64,000 bases of DNA from positions 121,923-185,922 of the forward strand of contig NZ_JACJVO010000008.1 of the NCBI RefSeq assembly GCF_014212055.1. The letters run 5' to 3'. The number at the start of each line of letters is the position of its first letter. Within the stretch, counting starts at the first letter, position 1. This document shows positions 32,340 to 42,110 of the stretch, piece by piece. A program made the translations under genes and the position numbers. Source of the stretch: Cohnella zeiphila (GTDB lineage Bacteria; Bacillota; Bacilli; Paenibacillales; Paenibacillaceae). Under the pieces are notes generated by a model. It saw nothing but the letters and a program-made list of their open reading frames with translations, made no database searches and was not told where the DNA came from.

Positions 32340-34106
32340 ATGGGCGCCAAAAGGATGTTCAGTTTACGGTATAAAATTTTGATTTTCTCTTTGCTCATGA
32401 CGCTGGTTCCCGTCATGATTATCGGCAGCTTCTCCTATGTCAGATCGACGAACATCGTAAGAGACCAAGCGAGCAAATTAAATATGGAAACGCTTAAACA
32501 GATTGCCAACAATATCGAATTCATCCTGAACGACGTACGGGGAATCTCGATTAACATGATTAACAATCAGAAGCTGAACCGGTACCTGAAGTCTCTCAAC
32601 GCCAATGAGATGGTCTACGACGACCCCGCCATTCAGACGCTGCTCGGGGAGTACATTTTGACTAAAAAATACGTGTATTCCATTTATATTCAAGACTTGA
32701 ACGGCGGGGGGATGGATACGCAAGGGGCCCGCAACGTCATGGACGGAGAGCGTCTGAACTTGCTGCAGCGGCTGAACGGCAAGGAAACATGGTCATTGAG
32801 CGACGTTTACGTGGGGAATTCGGATTTGAACGTCATCGCCTTGTCGCGGGAGATCCGGGATATTAACAACATTAATCAAGTTCTCGGATACCTGAAGATC
32901 AATCTGTCCCAATCGCAAATTCGCAGCATTTACGACAAGCAAGTCGCGGGCGAGCATGGGCTCTTTTTTATGATCGATCCCCAGGAGACGATCTTATCCA
33001 CTTATTCGGATCAAACGGTCGGCCGGAAGCTGGACGAGCGGTACGTTCGACCGCAGGTTTTCGAGCACAGCGAAGGCTACTACGACGCGAAGATCAACGG
33101 CAACCGCTATTTGGTCGAGTTCTATACGATCGACCCGACGGGCTGGAAGCTGATCAATTACGTTCCGCTGAGCTCCATCACCAAGCCCGGCGAGCGGATC
33201 AAGCAAGTGACCTTCCTGTCCGTATGTCTCAGCTTGACGATCTGTTTTTTATTCCTTGCGTTCTTCCTGATCAAGGTGCTGAAGCCGCTCAGGCAGATCA
33301 GAAGATTGATGGGAAACCTCGAGAAGGAGAATTTCAACGTCAACATGAGCGTGCAGGGCAACGACGAGATCGCCTTGCTGGCCGGCAGCTTCAACAAAAT
33401 GTCCCGGCGGTTGGACGAGCTCATCAATGAAGTTCACGTGGTCAAGATCAAGCAGAAGGAAGCGGAGATCAAGGCGCTCGAGGAGCAGATCAATCCGCAT
33501 TTTCTGTACAACACGCTGGATTTGATCTACTGGGTCGGACGAATGGAGAAGGCGTTCGAAACCGCCTCCTTGATTCAGACATTGTCGCAGCTGTTCCGGA
33601 TCGGACTCAACAAAGGCAACGGCTATACGCTGGTTCGCAAAGAGCTGGAGTATATCGAGAATTATATGCTGATCCAGAAAAAGCGCTACGACAATGCGAT
33701 TACCTTCCAAGCGACCGTGGATCCGGAGACGCTGGACGGCAAGGTGATCAAGCTGATCCTGCAGCCGCTGATCGAGAACGCGATCACGCACGGCATCGAG
33801 CAAAAGGGAGGATTCGGGCACATCGATCTGCGCATCTACAAGGAGGCGGACGATGTCGTCTATGAAGTTATCGATGACGGAGTCGGGATCGAACCCGCCG
33901 TCATCGATCGGCTGCAAGGCCAGACCGACCGTCAACGGCAAGGCGTAGGCCTTCGGAATATTCACGACCGGATCAAGCTCAGCTTCGGGAGCGCTTACGG
34001 CCTCCGGATCGACAGCGTTCCCGGGCAAGGCACCAAGGTGACCGTGAGACAACCATTCGTGAAGGGGAGCGACGAGGATGTTCAGAATGATGATCGTGGA
34101 CGATGA
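32340..34106 (+). CDS. Sensor histidine kinase, YesM family
   Basis: A 588-residue membrane kinase. Transmembrane helix 1 (about residues 10-30) and helix 2 (about 290-315) flank an extracellular Cache-like sensor. A HAMP domain, a His_kinase domain with H387 in QINPHFLYNTLD, and an HATPase domain (IDDGVGI, GVGLRNIHDRI) follow. It senses a carbohydrate or a binding protein-sugar complex and phosphorylates the response regulator encoded next, with which it overlaps by 29 bases. ATG 32340 follows GGGGGAGGA. Confidence 0.93.
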   Translation: MGAKRMFSLRYKILIFSLLMTLVPVMIIGSFSYVRSTNIVRDQASKLNMETLKQIANNIEFILNDVRGISINMINNQKLNRYLKSLNANEMVYDDPAIQTLLGEYILTKKYVYSIYIQDLNGGGMDTQGARNVMDGERLNLLQRLNGKETWSLSDVYVGNSDLNVIALSREIRDINNINQVLGYLKINLSQSQIRSIYDKQVAGEHGLFFMIDPQETILSTYSDQTVGRKLDERYVRPQVFEHSEGYYDAKINGNRYLVEFYTIDPTGWKLINYVPLSSITKPGERIKQVTFLSVCLSLTICFLFLAFFLIKVLKPLRQIRRLMGNLEKENFNVNMSVQGNDEIALLAGSFNKMSRRLDELINEVHVVKIKQKEAEIKALEEQINPHFLYNTLDLIYWVGRMEKAFETASLIQTLSQLFRIGLNKGNGYTLVRKELEYIENYMLIQKKRYDNAITFQATVDPETLDGKVIKLILQPLIENAITHGIEQKGGFGHIDLRIYKEADDVVYEVIDDGVGIEPAVIDRLQGQTDRQRQGVGLRNIHDRIKLSFGSAYGLRIDSVPGQGTKVTVRQPFVKGSDEDVQNDDRGR

Positions 34107-35676
34107 ACCGCTGGTACGCAAAGGAATCGCGACGTCGATCGATTGGCAAGAGCACGGAATCGAGATCGTTGCGGAGGCGGGAAACGGCAAGGATGCCCTG
34201 CAGAGGCTCCAGAGCTTGCCGGTCGACCTGGTGCTGGCCGATATTCGCATGCCGGTCATGACGGGGATCGAAATGTCCGAGCAGATCAAGGAGCGCTATC
34301 CCGATACCGCGATCGTTCTGCTGAGCGGGTACGAGGATTTCGGCTACGCGAAGGCCGCGCTGCAGATCGGCATTCAGAATTACCTGTTAAAACCGGCGAG
34401 CGCGGAGAAGCTGATCTCCGTCATCGTCGAAATCCGGGACAAGAAGCGGCAGGAGCGGCAGAGCCTCAAACAGGAAATGAGCCGGACCCGCATTTTCAAC
34501 GAGAATTTGCCCTTTTTGAAATACAAGCTCATGAGCAGTCTTCTGAAGGGGGAGCTCGGCGCGGCGGAGATCGAGGAAAAATCGCGCACCCTGCAAATCG
34601 ATCTGCAGGGACCGGAATACCATATCCTTTTGCTCGATATCGACGATTTTTGGCTTTTCTCGGAGAAGCAGTCCCAGAAACAAAACGAAGCTTTTACGTT
34701 CGCCGTGTTCAATATCGCCGAGGAAACGCTGCTGTCCTACTTCTCCGGCTTCGTCTGTTACGGTGAGTTGAACCGGTTGGTCGCGCTGGTCTCGAGCCAT
34801 AAGATCCATTCTCTTCTGGCCGTCTGCCAGGAGATTCAAGCGAACGTCAAACGCCATTTGAAGCTGTCGGTTACGATCGGGATCGGACAGTCGTGCTCAA
34901 GCCTGGCGGATATCCGCCGGTCGTATCAGGAAGCGGTTCAGGCGCTCAAAGAGAAAGTCTACCGGGGCAAAGGCCAAGTGTTCCTGTTTGCCGCGAATCA
35001 AAGGCAGGACGTCTTCGACGGAGAACGCTCGGCCCCGTTCACGGCGGAAGAGAAGACGATGGTCCGGCATTTAAAGCTGATGGACGAGAAGGAGCTTCTT
35101 CAGTCGATCCGTCAATATTTCTTGCGGTTCGCTTCCGAGAACATCCCGTTCGTCGAAGTGAAGCACGCCTGCGTAAGGCTGGTCTTTCTGTTCATTCAAG
35201 AGCTGGAGGAGATCGGCTCCCCGAAGGATGTGGTCTTCGGTCCCCAGTTCATTCCCCATGTCGCGATCGAAAGGTTCGAAGTCGTGGCCGATCTGGAGGC
35301 ATGGCTGGCGCGGATGGCGGCGAAGCTCGTCCGTCATATCGAAGAGAATCACCGCAACACGTTCAAGAGAACGGTCAAAGAGGCCATCCGGTATATGGAG
35401 GGCCATTACGATCAACCGATCAGCCTGACGGAAGTATCGGATCACGTGAATGTGACGCCCGCCTATTTCAGCAAGCTGTTCAAGGAAGAGATGGGAATCA
35501 CGTTCGTGAAATGGCTGAACCGGCTGCGGGTGGAGAAAGCGAAAGCGCTGTTGAAGGAAACGAGCCTGAAGACGTACGAAATCGCCGAGAAGGTCGGATA
35601 TTACGATTACAAATACTTTTCCAACACTTTCCGAAAATATACGGGCGTGTCGCCTCGGGATTACCGCAATCGGTAA
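34078..35676 (+). CDS. AraC-type response regulator, YesN family
   Basis: A 532-residue regulator: receiver with D55 (VLADIRMPVMTG) and Lys in NYLLKPA, a long middle domain (about 130-420, with a YSQ/GGDEF-like fold segment LSVTIGIGQSCSSL), and a C-terminal AraC DNA-binding domain (VTPAYFSKLFKEEMG, KVGYYDYKYFSNTFRKYTG). Its partner kinase is encoded just upstream in the same transcript. The probable target is the promoter in front of the binding-protein gene at 35785, which has a -10 box but no -35 box. Confidence 0.93.
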   Translation: MFRMMIVDDEPLVRKGIATSIDWQEHGIEIVAEAGNGKDALQRLQSLPVDLVLADIRMPVMTGIEMSEQIKERYPDTAIVLLSGYEDFGYAKAALQIGIQNYLLKPASAEKLISVIVEIRDKKRQERQSLKQEMSRTRIFNENLPFLKYKLMSSLLKGELGAAEIEEKSRTLQIDLQGPEYHILLLDIDDFWLFSEKQSQKQNEAFTFAVFNIAEETLLSYFSGFVCYGELNRLVALVSSHKIHSLLAVCQEIQANVKRHLKLSVTIGIGQSCSSLADIRRSYQEAVQALKEKVYRGKGQVFLFAANQRQDVFDGERSAPFTAEEKTMVRHLKLMDEKELLQSIRQYFLRFASENIPFVEVKHACVRLVFLFIQELEEIGSPKDVVFGPQFIPHVAIERFEVVADLEAWLARMAAKLVRHIEENHRNTFKRTVKEAIRYMEGHYDQPISLTEVSDHVNVTPAYFSKLFKEEMGITFVKWLNRLRVEKAKALLKETSLKTYEIAEKVGYYDYKYFSNTFRKYTGVSPRDYRNR

Positions 35677-35734
35677 GAGCATAATTTTGTGGATGTTTTC
35701 GTAAAAACGCAGCCCTTTTTTTCGGATGAATCCT

Positions 35735-35779
35735 TATACAATGTTGAACAGAACCCATACCACACCGATACGAGGGGGA
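35735..35779 (+). promoter_or_regulatory. -10 box and ribosome site of the third importer
   Basis: TTATACAAT (35734-35742) resembles a -10 box; the region 17 bases upstream has no -35 box, fitting activation by the AraC-type regulator. GAGGGGGA at 35772-35779 is the ribosome site for ATG 35785. Confidence 0.4.
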
Positions 35780-35784
35780 TTCCT

Positions 35785-37128
35785 ATGAAAAAGGCAACGA
35801 TGCTGGCGCTTGGCGCTTCGGCGGCCATGCTGGCGCTTTCCGGCTGCGGAGCCGGAAGCGATGGGAACGCGTCGCAGGGCGGCGGCTCTGATTCCGGCCA
35901 GGCTTCCTCCAAGCCGGCCGTCAAGCTGACCTTGGAGGACCGGCTTCTGGAGACGTCCACGGACGGCTCCGTCATCGCCCATCGGCAAATGATCGACGAA
36001 TTCAAGAAGGAGAACCCGAACGTCGAGATTTCCGAGGAGTCGCTGCAGGACGCCACGTACAAGACGAAAATCAAGACGCTTGCGGCCGGGAACGACCTGC
36101 CGGACGTGTTCGAACTGCTCGGCTCCGACGCGAAGATGTTCTCGGACAACAAGCTGATTCTGCCGCTTGACGACATCATGAACCAGGCCCCGGATTGGAA
36201 GAAAGGCTTTATCCCGAGCACGCTGAACGATTTTACCGTGGACGGGAAGCTGGTGGGAGCGCCGATGCAGATGCTCTCGACTTCCCTTATTTTCTACAAC
36301 AAGGATATCTTCGACAAAGCGGGGATTGCCGAATTCCCCAAGACGTGGAAAGAGTTCACCGATGCGATTCAAACGTTGAAAGCGAAAGGCTACATTCCCA
36401 TCTCGCTGGGCAACAAGGACAAATGGGTAGCCGAATCGTGCATCTTAAGCGAATTGGGAGATCGCTTCACCGGAACGGATTGGTTCGACAGTATCAAGGA
36501 CCGCAAAGGCGCCAAATTTACCGACCGGCCTTTCGTCGATTCTCTCGCGGCGCTGCAGGAGCTGAGCAAGATCGGGGCGTTCAACGCCGACATGAACAGC
36601 ATCGACAACAATCAGCAAAGAGCTTCCTACTACAACGGCAAAGCGGCGATGTTCTTCGAGGGAGACTGGGCGATTTCCTCCCTGTCCAGCGAGGCTCCGC
36701 AGGAGATTAAAGACCAGACGCATCTGGCCATTCTGCCGACGGCGGACGGCGGAGCCGGCAAGGCCAACGTCGTGTCCGGCGGAGCGGCGTGGGCGTTCGC
36801 CATCAACGCCAATCTGAAAGGCGACAAGCTGCAAGCCGCGATCGACCTGGTCAAGAAGCTGACCGGCGAGGAAGAAGCCAACGTAGCGGCCGAAAACAAC
36901 GCCGTAGCCGCGACGGTTCCGACCGACTACGACAAGAGCAAGGTCGTGCCTCTGTTCAACGAGTATCTGGAGATGTTCAAGAGCCTGGAGCTGTCGCCGA
37001 TCTACGACGGCCAGCTGTCGCCGGCGATTATCGAGACGATGAATAACGGCTTGCAGGATCTGCTGATCCAACGCGTCACTCCGGAGCAACTGGCCAAAGA
37101 CATCCAGAGCACCTACGAAGGAACGTAA
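35785..37128 (+). CDS. Sugar ABC transporter, extracellular solute-binding lipoprotein (SBP_bac_1 type)
   Basis: A 447-residue lipoprotein of the shorter MalE-like type: signal peptide MKKATMLALGASAAMLAL, lipobox LSGC, then a two-lobed binding domain. SLIFYNKDIFDKAGI and the Trp/Gly-rich MFFEGDWAISSL are typical of the family. ATG 35785 was chosen by its ribosome site; the longer frame upstream would place extra residues before the signal peptide. The two permeases follow after 17 bases, with no intervening stem-loop. Confidence 0.92.
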   Translation: MKKATMLALGASAAMLALSGCGAGSDGNASQGGGSDSGQASSKPAVKLTLEDRLLETSTDGSVIAHRQMIDEFKKENPNVEISEESLQDATYKTKIKTLAAGNDLPDVFELLGSDAKMFSDNKLILPLDDIMNQAPDWKKGFIPSTLNDFTVDGKLVGAPMQMLSTSLIFYNKDIFDKAGIAEFPKTWKEFTDAIQTLKAKGYIPISLGNKDKWVAESCILSELGDRFTGTDWFDSIKDRKGAKFTDRPFVDSLAALQELSKIGAFNADMNSIDNNQQRASYYNGKAAMFFEGDWAISSLSSEAPQEIKDQTHLAILPTADGGAGKANVVSGGAAWAFAINANLKGDKLQAAIDLVKKLTGEEEANVAAENNAVAATVPTDYDKSKVVPLFNEYLEMFKSLELSPIYDGQLSPAIIETMNNGLQDLLIQRVTPEQLAKDIQSTYEGT

Positions 37129-37145
37129 GGCAGGAGGGGATTCGT

Positions 37146-38036
37146 TTGGGGAAAAAACTGCCGAACCCTAAATGGATAACGATTTACGGTTTTCTGTTTC
37201 CCGGAATCGTCATCTATCTGTTCATCGTGATGATTCCGCTCGCTTTGTCGATTCATTTCAGCTTCTACAAATGGTCCGGCGGCCTGTCCAAGGATTTCAT
37301 CGGGCTGCATAATTACAGCCAGTTGATCCGGGACGCGAAGTTTTGGTTTTCGTTCCGCAACAACATGATCGTTACCGTGCTGAGCATTATCGGACAACTG
37401 GGGATCGCCTTTGTCCTGGCCGTCATCTTGCAGGCCAAATGGGTCAAATTTCGGGAATTTCACCGCACCGTGCTTTTCCTTCCCGTCGTGCTTCCCGCCG
37501 TTGTCGTCGGCTTTATCTGGAACTTGATCTACAGCCAGGATTACGGAATCCTGAACGGCGTCTTGAAGGGACTGCATTTGCAGTCCTGGATCCGCCCCTG
37601 GCTGGACGACCCGAAGATCGTCATCTATTCCGTCACGGTCCCGATCGTCTGGCAGTGGATCGGATTGTATCTCATTATCTTCATGGCCTCCATCCAGAGC
37701 ATCCCCGCCGAAGTCTACGAAGGCGCGGAGATCGACGGGGCAACCGGATTCAAGAAGGTCGTCTACATTACGCTTCCGATGATGTACGACACCTTGAGAG
37801 TCGCGATCATGCTGTGCATTTCCGGCAATATGAAGATCTTCGACAACATCTTCGTCATGACGGGGGGAGGACCCGGCAACAGCTCTACCGTCATGGCGCA
37901 GTATGCCTACAATACCTCGTTCGGCAAATTTCAACTGGGGTACGGCAGCGCGATTTCGATCGGCATGATCATCCTTAGTCTCGGCTTGATTCTGCTCAGC
38001 CGAAGGTTGATGGGGGGGCGTACCGTTGAATCGTAA
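37146..38036 (+). CDS. Sugar ABC transporter permease (MalF/UgpA type)
   Basis: A 296-residue permease with about six helices and the EAA motif YEGAEIDGATGFKKVVYITLP. TTG 37146 follows GGAGGGG. It differs from the LplB-type permeases of the other three cassettes, which matches its shorter binding protein. It overlaps the next gene by 11 bases. Confidence 0.92.
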   Translation: MGKKLPNPKWITIYGFLFPGIVIYLFIVMIPLALSIHFSFYKWSGGLSKDFIGLHNYSQLIRDAKFWFSFRNNMIVTVLSIIGQLGIAFVLAVILQAKWVKFREFHRTVLFLPVVLPAVVVGFIWNLIYSQDYGILNGVLKGLHLQSWIRPWLDDPKIVIYSVTVPIVWQWIGLYLIIFMASIQSIPAEVYEGAEIDGATGFKKVVYITLPMMYDTLRVAIMLCISGNMKIFDNIFVMTGGGPGNSSTVMAQYAYNTSFGKFQLGYGSAISIGMIILSLGLILLSRRLMGGRTVES

Positions 38037-38862
38037 AGGGGCGATAGCAAGCGTCAAAGCCGTCTCCAACGTTCTGCTTGCCGCATTCTCCGTCGTCAGC
38101 ATTTTTCCGATCCTGTGGGTCCTGTACTCTTCCTTGAAGAACCAGCAGGAGTTCAGCGTCAATATATTATCGCTGCCCTCCAGCCTGCACTTCGACAATT
38201 ACGTGAAGGCTTTCTGGGACGGCGAGCTCTACCGTTATTTAGGAAACAGCGCATTCGTATCCGTCATCTCCGTCGGATTGACCATCCTGATCGGTTTTGT
38301 GACCGGCTACTTCCTGTCGCGGTTCTCGTTCAAGGGCCGGAACGTTCTGTACGCGATGTTCCTGTTCGGGATGCTCGTCCCCGTGTACGGACTGCTCGTT
38401 CCTTTATTCATCGAGTACCGCAACCTGCATTTGCTGGACCATCGGTTGTTTCTCGTCCTTCCGGAAGTCACGTTCGCGCTTCCGCTCGTGATCTTTCTGA
38501 TCGAGAGCTTCATCAGAAGCGTTCCGATCGAGATGGAAGAAGCGGCTTACGTGGACGGAGCCAACCTTGCTTCCACCTTGTTCCGTATCGTATTTCCGAT
38601 GTGCAGGCCGGTTCTGTCCACTTGTATGATCATCAGCTTCCTGAACGTCTGGAACGAGTTTCCGTTCGCGCTGGTCCTGATCAACTCGCAAGATTTGAAG
38701 ACGATTCCGGTCGGCTTGACCAACTTCGTCGGGCAGTACACGATCAATTACCCTCAGCTCATGGCGGGCATCAACGTCTCCATCGTCCCTGTGATCGTCG
38801 TCTACCTCTGCCTGTACAAACGGATCATTCAAGGGATGGTTGCCGGGGCGGTAAAGGGCTGA
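38026..38862 (+). CDS. Sugar ABC transporter permease (MalG/UgpE type)
   Basis: A 278-residue permease with the EAA loop MEEAAYVDGANLASTLFRIVFP and a C-terminus typical of MalG-type proteins. TTG 38026 lies inside the previous gene, after a GGGGGGG tract that serves as ribosome site. It completes the third importer; no ATPase gene follows. Confidence 0.92.
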   Translation: MNRKGAIASVKAVSNVLLAAFSVVSIFPILWVLYSSLKNQQEFSVNILSLPSSLHFDNYVKAFWDGELYRYLGNSAFVSVISVGLTILIGFVTGYFLSRFSFKGRNVLYAMFLFGMLVPVYGLLVPLFIEYRNLHLLDHRLFLVLPEVTFALPLVIFLIESFIRSVPIEMEEAAYVDGANLASTLFRIVFPMCRPVLSTCMIISFLNVWNEFPFALVLINSQDLKTIPVGLTNFVGQYTINYPQLMAGINVSIVPVIVVYLCLYKRIIQGMVAGAVKG

Positions 38863-38899
38863 AGCGTCTCTTCAAAAATCGCTCAATCGGGGTGTTACC

Positions 38900-39739
38900 A
38901 TGATACCAACGCTTAATCCGGTCACGACCGGAAGGGACGCGGCGCCGGAAGAGTTTCTGGATGCGGCGTCGAATGCGGGATTTCCGGCAGTGGATTATAC
39001 CATTCTGCCATTCTATCGGGCATACCGGGAGCAGTCGTTCGCTGCTGCCCGGGAGATGCTCGAGAAGAGAGGCCTGATCTTGGGATCTTTCGGCTTGCCG
39101 GTCGAATTCCGCAAGGATGAAGCTCTCTTCCGGAAGGAACTGGCGGCGCTGCCCGACATCGCCCGCTTCGCGGCCGAACTCGGCGCGACGCGCTGCTGCA
39201 CGTGGCTGTACCCGGCGACGGACGAATCGGTCGCGGAATATACGAGCCGGTTCATCCGCCGTCTGCGGGAATGCGCCAAAGTATTGGAGGCAAGCGGAAT
39301 CCGCTTCGGCATCGAGTGGGTCGGACCGAAGACGCTGAGAACCTTGAAGCACGACTTCATTCATACGCTGCCCGGGGTGCTGGAGATGATCGACGCGATC
39401 GACGTGCCGGGCGTCGGCGTGCTGTTCGACAGCTTCCATTGGTTCACGTCGGGAGCGACGCGCCAAGACATTCTGGCTTTGAAGCCGGAGCAGATCGTGC
39501 TGGTTCATCTCAACGACGCGCCGGACAAGCCGGCCGACGAGCAGATCGACGGCCAACGCCTACTTCCCGGGGAAGGAATCATTGATCTGCACGGAATGCT
39601 GTCGGCCCTGAAGGAGATCGGCTACGACAGCTTCGTATCCGTCGAGACGTTCAGCGACTCTCTGCCCCTGCTGGGCTCGCGGGAAGCGGCCGTCCGTACG
39701 AAAAAAGCGCTCGATCGGGTATTGGAGGGTTATCTATGA
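38900..39739 (+). CDS. Sugar phosphate isomerase/epimerase-like protein (xylose isomerase-type TIM barrel)
   Basis: A 279-residue AP-endonuclease-2/xylose-isomerase-like barrel. Metal-binding acidic and His residues are in RFGIEWVGP, GVLFDSFHWF and VHLNDAPD, and a final FVSVETF strand carries Glu. Relatives are inosose dehydratase/isomerase, hydroxypyruvate isomerase and 3-keto-sugar epimerases. With two dehydrogenases downstream it may act on a keto-sugar or keto-inositol. ATG 38900 has GGGGTG upstream. The stop overlaps the next start (ATGA). Confidence 0.82.
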   Translation: MIPTLNPVTTGRDAAPEEFLDAASNAGFPAVDYTILPFYRAYREQSFAAAREMLEKRGLILGSFGLPVEFRKDEALFRKELAALPDIARFAAELGATRCCTWLYPATDESVAEYTSRFIRRLRECAKVLEASGIRFGIEWVGPKTLRTLKHDFIHTLPGVLEMIDAIDVPGVGVLFDSFHWFTSGATRQDILALKPEQIVLVHLNDAPDKPADEQIDGQRLLPGEGIIDLHGMLSALKEIGYDSFVSVETFSDSLPLLGSREAAVRTKKALDRVLEGYL

Positions 39740-40728
39740 TGAAGAAAGCGGCCATTGTAGGAGAACGCAAGGCGGAGCTGGTAGAGCGGCCGATTCCGAA
39801 GCCGAAGGCCGGCGAGGTGCTGATCAAGGTGCACGTCGCTCCGATGTGCACGGAATACAAGGCGTTCCTGGAAGGGAAGCCGCACGATTGCCTGGGGCAC
39901 GAAGCGGTCGGCGAAGTAATCGAGGCGCCGCCGGGAGGGATTTTCCGGCCGGGCGACCGCGTCGTCGCCATGCCGCTGTCCGGCTGCGGCGAATGCGAGC
40001 TCTGTCTGGCGGGAGATTTCATTCACTGCTTGAACAATCCGATGCAGGATTCGGCGATGGCGCAGTATATCGTGAAGCCGGCCGTCAGCCTTCGGAAAAT
40101 TCCCGACGATATCGCTTACGAACAGGCGGCCCTGGCTTGCTGCGGATTGGGCGCTTCGTTCGGCGCCATTCGGAAGCTGGGCGTGTCCGCTTACGATACC
40201 CTGCTCGTCACCGGCTTGGGCCCGGTCGGCCTCGGCGCCGTGATCAACGCCAAGTTTTGCGGCGCGAGGGTCATCGGGGTAGAATCCAATCCGTACCGGA
40301 TCGAGGTCGCTCGCCGTTTGGGAATCGATGCCGTCATCGACCCGCGGGATCCCGAAGCCGCCCGGCAGATCAAGGAGATGACGGGCGGTACGGGGCCGGA
40401 TTGCGCGGTGGACTGCTCGGGCGTCCCGGCCGCCCATCGGCTCTGCATCGATGCCGTGAAGCGGAAAGGGAAGGTCGCTTTCGTCGGCGAATCCCATACC
40501 GAGACGCCGATCGTGGTCAGCCGGGATTTGATCCGCAAGGGCATTCATCTCATCGGATCCTGGCATTACAACCTGAACGACTACCCGAAGCTGATGAACG
40601 TTATCCGCCGTTCGCCGCTGACGGAACCGTTCGTGACGCACGTTTTTCCGATGAGCCGGATTCAGGAAGCCTTGGAAACCTCGGTATCCCAGCAATGCGC
40701 CAAGATCATGCTGAAGCCTTGGGAATAA
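39736..40728 (+). CDS. Zinc-dependent medium-chain dehydrogenase
   Basis: A 330-residue dehydrogenase. Catalytic zinc region: APMCTEYKAF and GHEAVGEV. Structural zinc Cys: GCGECELCLAGDFIHC. Rossmann motif: TGLGPVGLG. The C-terminal part is shorter than in sorbitol dehydrogenases. It is coupled to the isomerase-like gene by the ATGA overlap. A perfect hairpin without a T-run (40749-40773) separates it from a second dehydrogenase gene. Substrate not known. Confidence 0.85.
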   Translation: MMKKAAIVGERKAELVERPIPKPKAGEVLIKVHVAPMCTEYKAFLEGKPHDCLGHEAVGEVIEAPPGGIFRPGDRVVAMPLSGCGECELCLAGDFIHCLNNPMQDSAMAQYIVKPAVSLRKIPDDIAYEQAALACCGLGASFGAIRKLGVSAYDTLLVTGLGPVGLGAVINAKFCGARVIGVESNPYRIEVARRLGIDAVIDPRDPEAARQIKEMTGGTGPDCAVDCSGVPAAHRLCIDAVKRKGKVAFVGESHTETPIVVSRDLIRKGIHLIGSWHYNLNDYPKLMNVIRRSPLTEPFVTHVFPMSRIQEALETSVSQQCAKIMLKPWE

Positions 40729-40748
40729 GAAGATTAAATAATGAGATC

Positions 40749-40773
40749 CGCCCCGGCCGAAGACGCCGGGGCG
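40749..40773 (+). other. Intergenic hairpin between two dehydrogenase genes
   Basis: CGCCCCGGC pairs with GCCGGGGCG around a 7-base loop. AGATTGTG follows rather than T, so partial termination or mRNA processing is more likely than full termination. Confidence 0.55.
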
Positions 40774-40801
40774 AGATTGTGCGGAAGGAGCGACAGGAGA
40801 A

Positions 40802-41860
40802 ATGGCTGGAACGATGAAGGCGGCGATCATGAACGCTCCGTTCGAGATCGAGATCGTCGATTTGCCGCTTCCCGATCTTCGGGAGGACGAAGTGCTGGTG
40901 AAGGTGATGGCGGTCGGTATCTGTGGATCGGACCTGCACTATTACGAGCACGGCCGCATCGGCCGGTTCGTCGTGGAGAAGCCGATTATCCTCGGTCACG
41001 AGTGTGCCGGCATGGTGAAGGCGGTCGGCTCCGGCGTCACGAGGTTCAAGCCGGGCGACCGGGTGGCGGTCGAACCGGGCGTTACGTGCGGAAGGTGCGC
41101 TTTCTGCAAGGAGGGCCGCTATAACCTGTGTCCGGACGTACAGTTTCTGGCGACGCCTCCCGTAGATGGGGCGTTCGTCCAATATATCGCGCACCGGGAA
41201 GACTTTCTGTACCCGATTCCGGACCGCCTGTCCTACGAAGCGGCCGCTTTGAACGAGCCCTTCTCCGTCGGCATCCATGCCGCCAAGCGGGCGGGACTGA
41301 AGCCCGGCCAGTCCGTCGCCATCATGGGCATGGGGCCGGTCGGCTTGATGGCGGTCGTCGCGGCCAAGGCGTCTGGAGCGGAGAAGATTATCGTCGCCGA
41401 TCTGGAGCCTATCCGTCTGGAGGCTGCTTTGAAGCTGGGTGCGACGCAGGCGGTCAACATCCGCGACTCCGACCCGGTGCAGGCGGTTCGCCAAGCGACG
41501 GGCGGGCTCGGAGCCGATGTCGCGTTCGAGACGGCGGGCAATCCGAAAGCGCTCCAATCGGCGCTGTATGCGGCCCGCCGGGGAGGCAAGCTGGCGATCG
41601 TCGGCCTTCCTCCGCAGGACGAAATACCGCTCAACGTTCCTTGGATCGCGGACAACGAACTGGACATCTTCGGCGTCTTCCGCTACGCGAACACGTATCC
41701 GCAAGGAATCTCGTTTCTTGCAGCCGGCATCGCGGACGTTCGGCCGCTGATCACCGATCGCTATTCGCTCGACCGGACCAAGGAAGCGTTGGAGCGGGCC
41801 CGCACCAATAAGAGCGGCAGCCTAAAAGTCGTCGTTTATCCGAACGGTCTGCTTCCTTGA
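40802..41860 (+). CDS. Zinc-dependent sorbitol/xylitol dehydrogenase-like protein
   Basis: A 352-residue dehydrogenase closer to GutB-type polyol dehydrogenases: GICGSDLHYYEHGRIGRF, GHECAGMV, structural zinc CGRCAFCKEGRYNLC, cofactor motif MGMGPVGLMAV with the Asp of VADLEP suggesting NAD. ATG 40802 follows a GGAG site. It probably oxidises a polyol or sugar taken up by the third importer. A terminator follows at once. Confidence 0.87.
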   Translation: MAGTMKAAIMNAPFEIEIVDLPLPDLREDEVLVKVMAVGICGSDLHYYEHGRIGRFVVEKPIILGHECAGMVKAVGSGVTRFKPGDRVAVEPGVTCGRCAFCKEGRYNLCPDVQFLATPPVDGAFVQYIAHREDFLYPIPDRLSYEAAALNEPFSVGIHAAKRAGLKPGQSVAIMGMGPVGLMAVVAAKASGAEKIIVADLEPIRLEAALKLGATQAVNIRDSDPVQAVRQATGGLGADVAFETAGNPKALQSALYAARRGGKLAIVGLPPQDEIPLNVPWIADNELDIFGVFRYANTYPQGISFLAAGIADVRPLITDRYSLDRTKEALERARTNKSGSLKVVVYPNGLLP

Positions 41861-41863
41861 GCA

Positions 41864-41908
41864 AAGGCTCTGCCCCTCGGTTCCTCGCCGGGCGGCGGAG
41901 CCTTTTTC
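41864..41908 (+). terminator. Terminator of the third importer operon
   Basis: AAGGCTC...GAGCCTTTTT: an outer stem AAGGCTC/GAGCCTT with inner GCCC/GGGC pairing, ending in five T. Confidence 0.75.
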
Positions 41909-42110
41909 GTTTCTCCTCGGCCTCTAAGGCAATCCCATTCTTTCTGCCGGCTCCAGTCCAAAAATCATAGAATCGTGCATTTTATTGTCTTTTTTCCAAG
42001 ATTCATAATAAAGTTGCAATCACGAATGGGATCCGCAAGGCGGTGAATCGGTCGGGAGGCTTTGGCTTTAGCCGAAATGAATGCGATTTCAAAACGGAGA
42101 AAGGATGTGG